A stretch of DNA of 64,000 nucleotides from Streptomyces flavofungini (GCF_014650815.1 NZ_BMVR01000023.1:32505-96504); one strand, 5' to 3'. Shown: positions 8,832-17,873, counted from the stretch's first letter. The notes: a model not told the origin generated them from the letters alone. Made by a program: numbers and translations.

Positions 8832-9744
8832 GCGCCATCACCTGCCGCGGATCCTGCACGGGCACCGGAGCGGGTAGACGGCTTGCCGCCAGGCGCTGCA
8901 GCACCCCGGCCTCGGCCGGGGAGATGCCAGGAGCCGCGGGCATGTCCAGGGCCCGCCGCCGGGTGTTGACCTCCACGCCGATGGCCTGGACCGTCTTGCG
9001 GGCCTGCTTGACCAAGGCCATCTTCGCCAGCCGGGGCGGCCGGTGCGCGCCGTGCGTGAGCAGGGTCCCGGCGGCCGGATCCCACGGCAGCAGATCCACC
9101 ACCGGGGTCCGGAAGCGACGCGCGATCTCATCCGAGCGCAGTCCGCCCGAGGACGCGGACAGTTCCTGCACGACCAGCAGCCGCAGTGCGTCCGCGCCGG
9201 TACCGTGCTGCTCCAACTCGCCCTGCAGCAGCCGCGCCACCGGCAGTGTCTGGGCCACCGACGTCAGGGTGTTGCGCAGCACCAGCAGCACCAGATCGGC
9301 CCGCTGGGCCAGCGGCGCCGGATACAGGGTGCGGTGCAGGCCGCCGCCCTCGACGACGACTTGACCGGCATCAACCACCACGTCGAAGCCCGCCTGCTGG
9401 TCCATTGCCCGCAGCAGCAGGGACAGCGGCTCCCACGTGGCCGCGAGCGCTCCGGCCTGCGCGGGATCGGTCAGCCCTGGCAGGAGCAGCCGGTTGCCGT
9501 CCTCATCGAGGCGCCGCAGGTGTGCCTCGAAGGCCTCGGCGAGCTGGTTTTGCAGCTGGGCCTGCGCGAGGTGGAACAGGCCGACTTCGCCGCCCCATGC
9601 TCCCTGGCGGTAGCCGGTGCGGATCGAGGCCTGCCGGGCGGCGGCTTCCACCAGCAGCGTCGGTCGCGGGGCGGACAGCGCCAGGGCGAGCGAGGACACC
9701 GTGACCCCGCAGCCGTGCCCGCCGGTGAGCAGCATCACGGACAT
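8824..9744 (-). CDS. TadZ/CpaE-like MinD-family protein
   Basis: A 306-residue protein with a MinD/ParA fold start (MSVMLLTGGHGCGVTVSSLALAL). The P-loop is degenerate: GGHGCGVTV lacks the lysines of the deviant Walker A motif, as is known for some TadZ/CpaE proteins that act as localisation factors rather than ATPases. A later segment (FDVVVDAGQVV) matches the switch II position. It lies directly before tadA, as in other Tad loci. Confidence 0.8.
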   Translation of the reverse strand: MSVMLLTGGHGCGVTVSSLALALSAPRPTLLVEAAARQASIRTGYRQGAWGGEVGLFHLAQAQLQNQLAEAFEAHLRRLDEDGNRLLLPGLTDPAQAGALAATWEPLSLLLRAMDQQAGFDVVVDAGQVVVEGGGLHRTLYPAPLAQRADLVLLVLRNTLTSVAQTLPVARLLQGELEQHGTGADALRLLVVQELSASSGGLRSDEIARRFRTPVVDLLPWDPAAGTLLTHGAHRPPRLAKMALVKQARKTVQAIGVEVNTRRRALDMPAAPGISPAEAGVLQRLAASRLPAPVPVQDPRQVMARG

Positions 9745-9746
9745 GA

Positions 9747-10424
9747 TCAGCCCCTGCTCTTCAGGACGATCGCCACCCGGCCCGCGCTCGCGTCGGCCGC
9801 CACCGCCGCGCTGTCGGTGTCCTCGACCGCGGTCTGGACGACGACGTCGCCGCTGGTGGCCGGGGCCCCGACCTTGACGACCCGGCCCGCCACCTCGACC
9901 AGTTCGGTCTCTTTGCCGGTGACCTCGCCGTCCTGGGGGCGCGTCACCAACTGCACGGCGTCGCCGGGCCGCAGTGCGTCCACCGGTGCCATGGACCGCT
10001 TGACCTCCACGGCGACCAGCGCCTCGCCGGGCCGTAGCCCGCCGCGCCCGGTCAGCTGCTTGTCGGTCAGCAGTGAGCCCTGCGCCAGGGCGGCCGCGGC
10101 CCGGCGCCCCAGGACCGTGTCCTTCTTCGACGCCGACACCGGCTTCAGGCCCGGGTCATCGGGCAGGGAGACCACCCGCAGATCCGCGGCCGTGAGCTTC
10201 TTGCCCGACGGCACGTCCCGGGCCAGCGCCAGCACGTCGGAGCGGTCGCTGGAGGCGTTCATCAGCCCGGCGAAACCGATCGCGCCCGCCAGCACCATGA
10301 CCGCGCCGAGGACCATGAAGGAGCGGCGCCAACGGCGCGGCTGCTCGGGGTCGACGATGTCGATGTCCGGGCGCATCACGTCCCCGCCGGGCGGCGCGGG
10401 AACCGTGGGCCTGTTCTTGGCCAT
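9747..10424 (-). CDS. SAF-domain protein, CpaB/RcpC-like
   Basis: A 225-residue protein with a cytoplasmic N-terminus, one membrane helix (RRSFMVLGAVMVLAGAIGFA) and a SAF domain (LARDVPSGKKLTAADLRVVS), the fold of CpaB/RcpC/FlgA proteins that help the pilus cross the envelope. The ATG at 10424 is used; an in-frame GTG at 10436 is an alternative. It ends 2 bases before the tadZ-like start. Confidence 0.82.
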   Translation of the reverse strand: MAKNRPTVPAPPGGDVMRPDIDIVDPEQPRRWRRSFMVLGAVMVLAGAIGFAGLMNASSDRSDVLALARDVPSGKKLTAADLRVVSLPDDPGLKPVSASKKDTVLGRRAAAALAQGSLLTDKQLTGRGGLRPGEALVAVEVKRSMAPVDALRPGDAVQLVTRPQDGEVTGKETELVEVAGRVVKVGAPATSGDVVVQTAVEDTDSAAVAADASAGRVAIVLKSRG

Positions 10425-10456
10425 GCTTTTCAACACGTGCTCGCCATCCCGCCTGT

Positions 10457-11416
10457 CTAGTCGAGGACTCTCATCTCGCCCACGGACACCGCGAGGTCGC
10501 TCTCGCGGGTCTCCGTGAATTCGCCCGTCTCGCCGCCGCCGGTGACGTGCCACTGCACCGCCCACGTCGCGACCGCGGTGCCCTTGAACCGGCCACCGGC
10601 GCGGTCCTTGGACGAGGAGCGGTAGAAGTGCCCACAGGTCGGCGACTTGGCCATGCCGTACGACGCCTTGTACGCGGTGCCCGCGCCATCGCAGGTCACG
10701 GTCCTGCCGTCGCCCATCGACCAGCGGATGGAGGAGACCTTCGCCGTCGCCGACACCGTCAGCCCGGCCAGCGACGCCGAGGCGGTGTTCGGCCCGAACG
10801 TGGTGGGGGAGGGGGTCACCCACATCCACATCGGCACTCCGACCGTGTACTTCCCCGCGGTCCGCGGGCTCGCGATGTCCGGCCCGGTCAGCAGCATGCT
10901 GTCCACGGCCTGACGCGCCAGCTGCTCGGGGTCGACGTTCACTTCCGGGGCTTGCGCAGCCCAGAACATCTGCGGTGCTCCGCCCGCGACACCGCCAGCC
11001 GCGATGCCCAGCACGTCGTCCAGGCAGACCCGCGCGTAGATGGCGCCGTCGCCCGGCTTGTGGCCCTTCCACAGCGGATCGCTCGCCGGCGGCTGCGGAT
11101 CCAGCCGCTCCACGGCGCAGACCGCCGGCCCGGCCTTGCCTTTGCCCTTGCCCGCTCCCTTGCCCTGCCCGGCGGGCTTGCCGCCGGAGGTGCTGCCCCC
11201 GCCGCCCCGGCTCGGCTCCTTCGCACAGACGGTGACATAGGACGTCTTGCCCTTGCAGATCCCGCCGCCCTTGACCGGCACCCCGACGCCCGCCTCGGCG
11301 AGGGCCGGTAACGCGACCGCCACGAGCGCCCCGGCCAGCAGGCCGGGTAAGCCGCGCCTCAGCAGGTTTGGTCGCCGTGAGAATTGATTCTGGTGATCAT
11401 CCACCGCTTCCCCCAC
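10457..11416 (-). CDS. Secreted protein of the Tad operon
   Basis: Up to 319 residues from GTG 11416, which would overlap the upstream lipoprotein gene by 58 bases; the true start may be downstream, but no better start codon precedes the signal segment. It has an export signal (LPGLLAGALVAVALPALAEA), a Gly/Lys low-complexity stretch, and a C-terminal domain with paired Cys (VTCDGAG, SPTCGHFYR). No family recognised. Position suggests a surface component tied to the pilus. Confidence 0.7.
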   Translation of the reverse strand: MGEAVDDHQNQFSRRPNLLRRGLPGLLAGALVAVALPALAEAGVGVPVKGGGICKGKTSYVTVCAKEPSRGGGGSTSGGKPAGQGKGAGKGKGKAGPAVCAVERLDPQPPASDPLWKGHKPGDGAIYARVCLDDVLGIAAGGVAGGAPQMFWAAQAPEVNVDPEQLARQAVDSMLLTGPDIASPRTAGKYTVGVPMWMWVTPSPTTFGPNTASASLAGLTVSATAKVSSIRWSMGDGRTVTCDGAGTAYKASYGMAKSPTCGHFYRSSSKDRAGGRFKGTAVATWAVQWHVTGGGETGEFTETRESDLAVSVGEMRVLD

Positions 11417-11979
11417 TTCTCCGCATCGATCGTGGTGACGTAGCGCAGAGGCTGATTGGACGGATACGGCTGGGGCTCACCCGTCTTCTTCTTGACCGTC
11501 TGCCACTTGCTGATGTCCAGGCAGTCCCGCAGCCGTGCCTTGGGGATCTTCGGCGCGGGGGCGAGCGAGACCACCTTGGTGTTGTGGGAGGGCGCGCCCT
11601 TGGTGGCCGTGCCTGCCTGCTTCATGGCCAGGAGGTCGCCCATCGCGCGGCCCAGCGCCTCCTTGGTGGCGTACTGCTTCAGCTTCGTGCCCTTGATGTC
11701 GGTCTTCTCGTACGCCTTGGCCTGCTCCTCCCACATCCGCTCGTAGACCTTCAGGACGGCCCTTTTGTCCTTGGCGAGCGGGTCGGCGCTCTTGCTGGTC
11801 TCGGGCGCCGTGGGGGACTTGATGGGGGAGGGAGAGGTCTTGCCAGCGTTGCCGGTGTCGTTATCGCTGCAGGCAGTGAGCACAGCTGCGGCGCAGAGAG
11901 CGAGGGCGACGGCAGACGCGCTGCTTGATTTCCTCGTGCGAATTCCGGTATATGCCTGCTGGCTAGGTGCTCGTGTCAC
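11359..11979 (-). CDS. Putative lipoprotein, first gene of the Tad operon
   Basis: A 206-residue protein starting at GTG 11979, with GGAGG 5-6 bases upstream. There is a twin-basic N-terminus and a signal peptide ending in the lipobox LTAC, followed by a Ser/Thr/Pro linker and a soluble domain (VLKVYERMWEEQAKAYEKTD). The fold is reminiscent of small NTF2-like lipoproteins, though that is only a guess. It begins the minus-strand transcription unit that runs to 287. Confidence 0.75.
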   Translation of the reverse strand: MTRAPSQQAYTGIRTRKSSSASAVALALCAAAVLTACSDNDTGNAGKTSPSPIKSPTAPETSKSADPLAKDKRAVLKVYERMWEEQAKAYEKTDIKGTKLKQYATKEALGRAMGDLLAMKQAGTATKGAPSHNTKVVSLAPAPKIPKARLRDCLDISKWQTVKKKTGEPQPYPSNQPLRYVTTIDAEKWGKRWMITRINSHGDQTC

Positions 11980-12552
11980 TGGGCCTCCGAGGGCGGCGTG
12001 ATGCTGTGCCGTCGTCTCCCGGACCTGGAGAAATGTGCCGCGGGGGATCGTACGGCTGGTTCGAGCTGCGATGATGCGTTTATGTGACGGTCAGGCTACG
12101 ACGCATGACGCCCGTAGCCCACACCTTTCACGCGCGTGCCGTCCAATAATTGGTCCGCATCTGGTCGCAACGAGTCACTGTTGTCGACAAGTTGTCGCAC
12201 TCTGTGCCCAATAGGTCGTGCTTGAAGGAAGGCTGGGGCTGCAATGGCGAACGATCACGCCTGTACTTGCGACCGCGTCTGACGTCGCCGTGAAACGCAG
12301 ATGAGCATCTGGCCACGGTGCGTGATCTGACATGAGGGCTCGCTGCTGAGCTGGCTTCAGGCCCTCTAGAGCTGTGCTTTGGGAGGTTCTCCACGGTAGG
12401 CCCGCGCTTCGGGGTATTTGCCGTGGCAGGCCAGAGGACAGCGTGATCGCTGGTGTGACCCAAACGGGTGCGGGCGCTCGCCAAGCGGTGCTGGAGGCTG
12501 GCCGGCAGTGGACGTCCTCAGCCCGTGGCGGGGTCGGGCTGGGTGAGCCGGT

Positions 12553-12606
12553 CTACGCGAGCCGCGCAGACCGCCGAGGCGCGCCAGGTGATGCGGAGGG
12601 GGGCAT
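12553..12606 (-). pseudogene. Relic 5' end of a tcpC-like transfer gene
   Basis: On the minus strand a GGGAGA ribosome site and ATG at 12606 open a frame beginning MPPSASPGAP that stops after about 17 codons. The intact transfer gene at 34982 begins MPSSHASPDPAGPP after the same GGGAGA site. The upstream sequence is also similar (36-bp element plus flank). This looks like a duplicated promoter and gene start whose body was deleted. Confidence 0.6.
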
Positions 12607-12627
12607 GGGTGATCTCCCTGGGCGAGT

Positions 12628-12654
12628 CAGTGGATTGGTACAGCCAATTCACTG
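12628..12654. promoter_or_regulatory. 27-bp imperfect palindrome (operator-like)
   Basis: CAGTG-N-ATTGG and CCAAT-N-CACTG form a dyad around TACAG with one unpaired position per arm. It lies between the 36-bp element and the relic start codon, the place expected for an operator. The intact copy of the promoter at 35 kb lacks it. Confidence 0.5.
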
Positions 12655-12655
12655 G

Positions 12656-12691
12656 CCCCGACCGGTCCGTCGACCAGTGGACCCCGACCAC
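12656..12691 (-). promoter_or_regulatory. 36-bp GGTCGGGG element, copy 1
   Basis: Read on the minus strand: GTGGTCGGGG, five bases, TGGTCG, then CCGGTCGGGG, with GGTC at positions 3, 17 and 29 of the element. The same spacing occurs at 35037-35072 and 46345-46380. This copy is about 680 bases upstream of the Tad operon start and about 50 bases upstream of the relic tcpC start. Confidence 0.75.
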
Positions 12692-12908
12692 GGCGACGGA
12701 TTGGTCACGAACCCGCGATCCGGGCAGTGGTAGCAGCTACCACCGCATCGACCATGACCGGATCCGACCACCGACTTGCTGGCCACCAGACCGCAGGGCC
12801 TCAGGTCGTCGTAGGCCTGGCTCTACACGCGTGGTCGCGGCACGTTCTTAAGCCTGAGTGACACGGTCGGTGCATTCACTGCTGAGAGTCGGCAACTCGT
12901 GGCGCGCG

Positions 12909-12940
12909 TCGGCCCTCCCTGCTGCGTCAGGGAGGGCCGA
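12909..12940. terminator. Strong hairpin, possible terminator
   Basis: Perfect 13-base arms (TCGGCCCTCCCTG and its complement) around a 6-base loop. It is not followed by a T-run on either strand. It could be an intrinsic hairpin terminator of the GC-rich type or a relic of one. Confidence 0.45.
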
Positions 12941-13766
12941 TCTCCGAGTATGCCGCTCATGCACCTGCAGGAAGCCGGGCGTACTTGGGGCAGAGCAGCG
13001 TCTGTCAACGGTGGCCTCCTGCTTGCGGGCAGGGTGCGACGTCAATCGCGACCGCTCTGCGTTGTACAGCTCGCCTTGTTTACGTGGCTGCAGCATCCGC
13101 CGCAATGCACGCAACGGCCAGAGTGAGTATCAATCCGTGTGTCTACCTGGCCACGCCTCGCGCCCGCAGGCACTCCCTGTCCGAGACGGCGAGAGCCGAG
13201 CACTGGCAGCATTCGCCTCCCGTCGTGACGGGGCTGTCCAGTCAGTAGGCGCCGGGTAGTTCGGCTCCTGCGTGCGGAGCCTGATCGTGATCCTCGCCGG
13301 TCTCCATACGCGGTCGACGACACGCTGATGGAGCCCGTACGCGCTTCGCAGCTCCGTTGCAGGGTGTTCACCGCTGCATGATCACCCACATCAGGATCCC
13401 GGGCACTTGGTGAGCCAGGGTGGCTGCCGGAGGTTCCGCTGGAGCCGCTCCCGTCGTCAAAGCATCAGCCACCCGGGCTGACCAGATCGGGGACGCTTCC
13501 TCTTCGCGGTCGTGGCGCTCTCGGCCTGCTGCACGTGGGTACTGTGCGATGCCCGCTGGGCGGTCACCGCGTGGCTGTTCACCTGACGTGGTGCGGCAGC
13601 CGACCAGCGCGCCCACTTTCCGGCCCCGACGTCGACGGCGAACAGCGCGGGCCAGGAGGAGAAAGCATGCTGCAGTTCCTCCCGCCGGTCAGCCGACTTC
13701 AGCTTGACTGCGCCGGCGGTGCTGGGGGGCGCTTAGTGGGAGTTGCCACCCTGGACCAGCGTCGCG

Positions 13767-14414
13767 TCAGATGACGGTCAGCTCGGCGAGGGTGCGCCGG
13801 GTCTGCTCGATCTGCTCGGTCGTCATGCGCTTGACTCCGACCTCTTGCTTGGATTCCGTGGCGGCGCCGTGCTGCCACCAGGATTCGCCGGTGGTGCGGT
13901 CGGCGACGAGGAAACGCTGCTTCATCGCGGGGCCGCGGACGATGAGGGTGACAGTGTGGGGTTCAGCGACGGCGGCGTGGATCATGCCGTGGTGCAGCGT
14001 GTAGCTGTCTCCGGCCTTCTCGGTTCGGACCATGTACGGCTGGAGCGCGCTGACGTCGATGCTCTCGTCGAGGTTGTTGTCCAGCCCGTACAGCGTGTGC
14101 TGGTAGCTGCCGCGCAGGATGCGCGAGGAGTAGGACCAGCGGTGGTTGTGGGGGCGGTCGAAGTAGCCGGGGAGGAAGATGTGCAGCCGCAGCCGCCAGC
14201 CGGACGGGTCGTCGTGCAGCACGAGCTTGTCGAGGATGTCGTAGTGCTCGGAGAGTTCGCACAGCCGCTCGTTGCCCGGCACCTGCTCGACCAGGTGGTG
14301 CAGGAGCGCGCGGTCGGTGGCGAGGGCGTCCAGCAGTTTGCTGGACGTGGCGTTCACGGTGTCGGTGTCGTTCCAGTCGAGGCCGTTCAGTGGTTCGGTC
14401 AGTTCGGTGATCAT
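13767..14414 (-). CDS. Cupin-fold protein
   Basis: A 215-residue protein starting at ATG 14414, overlapping the PfkB-like stop as ATGA. The central region has a cupin-like metal-binding pattern: DRPHNHRWSYSSRILRGSYQ (His pair), then a second motif YTLHHGMIHAAVAEPHTVTL. Such proteins are dioxygenases, isomerases or binding proteins; the substrate is not evident. It is the last gene of a coupled eight-gene operon. Confidence 0.75.
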   Translation of the reverse strand: MITELTEPLNGLDWNDTDTVNATSSKLLDALATDRALLHHLVEQVPGNERLCELSEHYDILDKLVLHDDPSGWRLRLHIFLPGYFDRPHNHRWSYSSRILRGSYQHTLYGLDNNLDESIDVSALQPYMVRTEKAGDSYTLHHGMIHAAVAEPHTVTLIVRGPAMKQRFLVADRTTGESWWQHGAATESKQEVGVKRMTTEQIEQTRRTLAELTVI

Positions 14415-15316
14415 TGGACGAGTCCCTTCTGGGGTGTGACTTCCGGGCTGAAGTCGCATGGCAGGGTGCAGTGCTCGGTGCCGGTGTGGCAGGCCAGGCG
14501 GAGTGCGTCGGGAAGGCCGAGGCCGTCGAGGTAGGCGAGGGCGAGCCCGGCGGAGAACGCGGCTCCGGCGCCGTGGGTGCTGCGGGTCGGCACTGTCTCG
14601 GCGCGGACGAGGTGGGTGCCGTGTGCGGAGCGGGCTCTTGCGCCTTTGTCGCCGAGGGTGATGATGGCGGCGTCTGGTCGGAACATGGACATCAGGCTGT
14701 CCGCGAGGGTGTCGACGTGGTCGGTCTGGCTCTGGGGCAGTCCGGTCTGGACGGCGTAGACGGTGGCCGTGCGCGCGGCCGCGATGATCGCGGGGTCCGG
14801 TTGGTCGTTGCCGAGGTTGAGCAGGACCGGTACGTCGTGAGCGGCGGCCGTCTGGATGGCGCGGGCGGCTGTGGGGGCCAGGATGCTGTAGCCGTCGATG
14901 TAGGCGAGACGGGCGTTGCTGATGGGGGTGAGGTCGAGTCCGTCCAGTTCGTGCAGTGCGGGGCCGGGTTCGGCGTACCAGGTGCGGGTGCCGCGCCGGT
15001 CGGCGATCACAGTGAGGTGAGCGGTCTCGGCTGCGGGGTGCATGGGGACCTGGTGGACGCCCGCGACGCGGAGCGCCTTGAGTACGTCCCTGCCGGGTCC
15101 GTCGTCGCTCACTGGGTTGGACAGCAGGATGGTGGTGGCCCCCCGGCCGGCGGCCACGGATGCGGTGATCGGTCCGTCGGCGGCCAGCGACATCTCGCTG
15201 TGGCGCACGACGGCGCCGGTGTCAGCCTGAGGGTAGCGGTCGACGTGGAGGACCCTGGCGTACGCGAGATAGCTCACGCACGCCAGGTCCCACCCGCGGT
15301 GGGGTATGCCGGTCAC
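14411..15316 (-). CDS. PfkB/ribokinase-family protein lacking the usual catalytic Asp
   Basis: A 301-residue protein starting at GTG 15316, overlapping the NUDIX stop as GTGA. Ribokinase-fold landmarks are present: an early Gly-rich segment, SNARLAYIDGYSI, and AAIITLGDKGARA. The C-terminal signature is THGAGAAFSAG, where family members normally read TxGAGDxF, so the catalytic Asp is Ala. It may bind a sugar or nucleoside without the normal kinase chemistry, or use another base. Confidence 0.8.
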   Translation of the reverse strand: MTGIPHRGWDLACVSYLAYARVLHVDRYPQADTGAVVRHSEMSLAADGPITASVAAGRGATTILLSNPVSDDGPGRDVLKALRVAGVHQVPMHPAAETAHLTVIADRRGTRTWYAEPGPALHELDGLDLTPISNARLAYIDGYSILAPTAARAIQTAAAHDVPVLLNLGNDQPDPAIIAAARTATVYAVQTGLPQSQTDHVDTLADSLMSMFRPDAAIITLGDKGARARSAHGTHLVRAETVPTRSTHGAGAAFSAGLALAYLDGLGLPDALRLACHTGTEHCTLPCDFSPEVTPQKGLVQ

Positions 15317-15759
15317 CGCGTCTGCGCCCAGCCGCGTTCGGAGTACAGGACGCCCTTGGCGATGTGGGCCAGGGCCTCGGCGGCGTAGGGGATCATGTTC
15401 TCGGGCAGGGCGTCGGGGGCGAACTTCTGCCATCCGGCGCACTTGTCGGGCTCGCGGTTCTCCACGGTGCCCTGCCAGTGGATGGCCTCGAACAAGAGTG
15501 CCACGCGGCCTTCGTCGGTGTGGTGGTGCATGACGTGCACGAGGGCCAAGTCCTCGGGCCGGAGGGTAATGCCGAGTTCCTCGGCCGCCTCGCGGATAAG
15601 GCCGGCGGTGGCCGACTCGCCCTCGTCCAGGTGCCCGGAGGGCAGGTGGAAGTGGCCGTCCATGTAGCCGGTGTTTTGACGCTCGCCGAGCCAGAGTTGG
15701 CCGTCATCGCGCAGGAGGAGATGCAGGTCGGTACAGGTCTTGTGGCGGTTGCCGGACAC
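15313..15759 (-). CDS. NUDIX hydrolase
   Basis: A 148-residue protein starting at GTG 15759 after a GAAGGG site. The NUDIX box is intact: GHLDEGESATAGLIREAAEE followed by LGI, matching GX5EX7REUXEEXGU. Family members cleave nucleoside diphosphates linked to other moieties using Mg2+. In this operon of kinase-like and nuclease-like proteins, a nucleotide-derived substrate is the natural inference. Confidence 0.9.
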   Translation of the reverse strand: MSGNRHKTCTDLHLLLRDDGQLWLGERQNTGYMDGHFHLPSGHLDEGESATAGLIREAAEELGITLRPEDLALVHVMHHHTDEGRVALLFEAIHWQGTVENREPDKCAGWQKFAPDALPENMIPYAAEALAHIAKGVLYSERGWAQTR

Positions 15760-15816
15760 GGTTCTGCCCTTCGGTGGGGTGGTGGGTCGTTGGGTACAAC
15801 GACGCGGTGGTACGGG

Positions 15817-17628
15817 TTAGTTGGCGGGAATGGACTTCCACAGGCGGCACACGGGCACGATGTCCGGGTAGGTCTCGCACGAGGAGCGGCCGTCGACGAC
15901 CAACTCGGCGGGGCAGCCGCCCATGCATGAGGCGGGGGCTTTGCAGCCGCCGCAGCCCGGCTTGGTCAGGGCTCCGGTGAACAGGTCGAACTCGTTGTCG
16001 CCCTTGCTCAGCTCGATGCGGCCGTCGGGGGTCGTGGTCGCGAAGTGCAGGTCGGTGTCGAACAGGAAGCTGCACACATACGCGCGGCCGTCGGGGAAGA
16101 GGCTGATGCGGTCCAGGGTGCGGCCGATGCAGCCCCGGTAGCCCTCGGCCTCGAAGCGGGGCATCTCCGAGCGGCGGGCGAACGTCGGCTGATACCAGCA
16201 GCGCGTCGTGTAGCCCGTGGCGGAGTCGCGGAGCCGGTCGGTGAAGTCCAACCACTCGCGAGGCTCCATGCCGTCCTCGGGGCTACCGTGGCCGCGCCCG
16301 ATTATCGACATGACGTGGTACTTCACCAGGCTCACGCCGAGCTGGTCGGCGATGTCGAGCAGGCGCAGGCAGTCGGCCTCGTTGCGCTTGGAGACCGTGC
16401 AGATGATGCGGGTGTCGAAGCCGCGCTCGCACAGCTCGCGCAGCGTCACCAGGGTCTCGTTGAACTTCCCCGCGCCGCGCACGGCATCGTGGGTGGTGGC
16501 CGAGCCGCCGTCCACACTGATCTGCACGTACGCGAAGTCGGAGGGCTCCAGGCGGCGGAACTTGCGCCGCGCGGGGGCCAGGCCGTTGCTGGTGGTGATG
16601 ACGTGCTCGTAGCCGATGCGGCCCGCAAGGCGGATGACGTCCTCGTAGCGGGGGTGCAGCGTAGGCTCTCCGCCCAGGATGGTCAGCTTGGAGCCGCCCA
16701 TCTGCCGCCACGCGGAGAGCGTGTGGCCGATCTGCTCGTAGGGCATCTTCAGCGCCCGCTCCAGGCGGTCGCCCATGTAACAGCCCGAGCAGCGGAGCTG
16801 GCAAGCCTCGGTGATGTACAGGTACACGTTGCGGAAGCGCCCGTACTCGACACGGTCGATCTTCTGGGGCGCCGTGGCGTCGGCGGGGACCGGCATCCGT
16901 GCGTGCCCGTATTCGTCCTTGCGGAAGGTTGGTGTGGGCAGAGGTGTAGGGGTCAACGTGGGGCTCCCTCTTCGTTGGGTGGTGTGGCGGGAGAGGGCGG
17001 CCAGGGCGGCCGCTACGACGCTGGCCGTGTCCTGCTCGGCGTCGACGGTGTGCCACGCGGCCCCGGCCGACCGCAGGGCGGCACGCAGGCCGGTGGCGTT
17101 GGCCCGGTAGCGGATCTGGCGAAGTGAGGCGGAGGTTCCGTGGTCGCTCCGGCGCTGCTCCAGCGGTTCCCCGCACTCCTGGCACCGGCCTAGTGGGGTG
17201 GATCTCGCCGGACGCCGCCGGTGGGGGTCACAGACAGGGCAGACCCGCCGCTGTTGGACGCGCCCCGCGCAGACGTCCGAGGAGGCGTTCAGCTCGATCG
17301 CCGTCAGCCGCCATCGCTCCCGGGCACTGTCGTGCGCCAGGGCGCGGGCCTGGACTTCGTTGCCGGGGTATCCCTCCAGCAGTACTGCCGCAGCGCACAG
17401 GGTCTTCAGGGCCCGGCGCACCAGCAAGGTCGCCGTCGCGTCCGGTAACCAGCCCAGGGGGTCACGGGTCTGCGTGAGTTCCTGGGCGAGCTGGTGGTCG
17501 GTGACGGCCTGGGCGCGGGCCATCTCGCGCAAACGGAAAACGTGGAGGCCGGGCCCGCTGGAGCACAGGTGCGCCGAGACGGTGCTCTTCCCGGAACCCG
17601 GGGGGCCGAACAGAGCGATGACATCCAT
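15817..17628 (-). CDS. Adenylate-kinase-like / radical SAM (SPASM-type) fusion protein
   Basis: One open frame of 603 codons from ATG 17628 (upstream GAAGGTGG). Residues 1-210 look like a nucleoside monophosphate kinase: P-loop GPPGSGKST (8-16), then a LID with a zinc-type Cys set (CPVCDP...CQECGEP). Residues about 245-603 are a radical SAM enzyme with the CX3CX2C cluster motif CQLRCSGC (276-283), TILGGEPTLHP, and a C-terminal Cys-rich SPASM-like tail (GCGGCKAPASCMGGCP). No stop separates the two. A GAGGGAG site precedes an in-frame TTG (16956), and ATG 16896 is another internal start, so a separate radical SAM protein may also be made. Confidence 0.85.
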   Translation of the reverse strand: MDVIALFGPPGSGKSTVSAHLCSSGPGLHVFRLREMARAQAVTDHQLAQELTQTRDPLGWLPDATATLLVRRALKTLCAAAVLLEGYPGNEVQARALAHDSARERWRLTAIELNASSDVCAGRVQQRRVCPVCDPHRRRPARSTPLGRCQECGEPLEQRRSDHGTSASLRQIRYRANATGLRAALRSAGAAWHTVDAEQDTASVVAAALAALSRHTTQRRGSPTLTPTPLPTPTFRKDEYGHARMPVPADATAPQKIDRVEYGRFRNVYLYITEACQLRCSGCYMGDRLERALKMPYEQIGHTLSAWRQMGGSKLTILGGEPTLHPRYEDVIRLAGRIGYEHVITTSNGLAPARRKFRRLEPSDFAYVQISVDGGSATTHDAVRGAGKFNETLVTLRELCERGFDTRIICTVSKRNEADCLRLLDIADQLGVSLVKYHVMSIIGRGHGSPEDGMEPREWLDFTDRLRDSATGYTTRCWYQPTFARRSEMPRFEAEGYRGCIGRTLDRISLFPDGRAYVCSFLFDTDLHFATTTPDGRIELSKGDNEFDLFTGALTKPGCGGCKAPASCMGGCPAELVVDGRSSCETYPDIVPVCRLWKSIPAN

Positions 17629-17873
17629 GGCAGCCACCTTCTGCGGAGTCGTAGGGGGACGTGCCCGGCCCATCGCACCGGCTGCACGGCACTCGGCGTG
17701 ATCAACTTTCGTCCTGTGCAGGCTTGTTGCAGATGCCGCACGCGGTGTTGACGGTCGCGGCGAGGAAGGGGCGCCGCTCGGCACCGTGCCGTACATCACG
17801 GCGCCGGGCAACGGCCTGGGGTCCCAGGGGCGGGCGGGGAGCCGGGGCCGTGGCAGGGCCGGGGCGGCGGCAC

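Larger units (their letters stand above)
12000..13766. other. Gene-poor 1.77-kb region with a relic of the transfer promoter
   Basis: No open frame here has convincing codon bias or a family match. Recognisable items are the 36-bp shared element (12656-12691), a 27-bp palindrome (12628-12654), a relic gene start (ATG 12606, minus) and a 13-bp-arm hairpin (12909-12940). The rest looks like decayed or non-coding sequence. Confidence 0.6.

Noticed and set aside
12128..12484. 118-codon minus-strand frame in the intergenic desert
   Set aside because: Poor third-position GC bias, no ribosome site and Arg/Ser-rich composition; not called as a gene.
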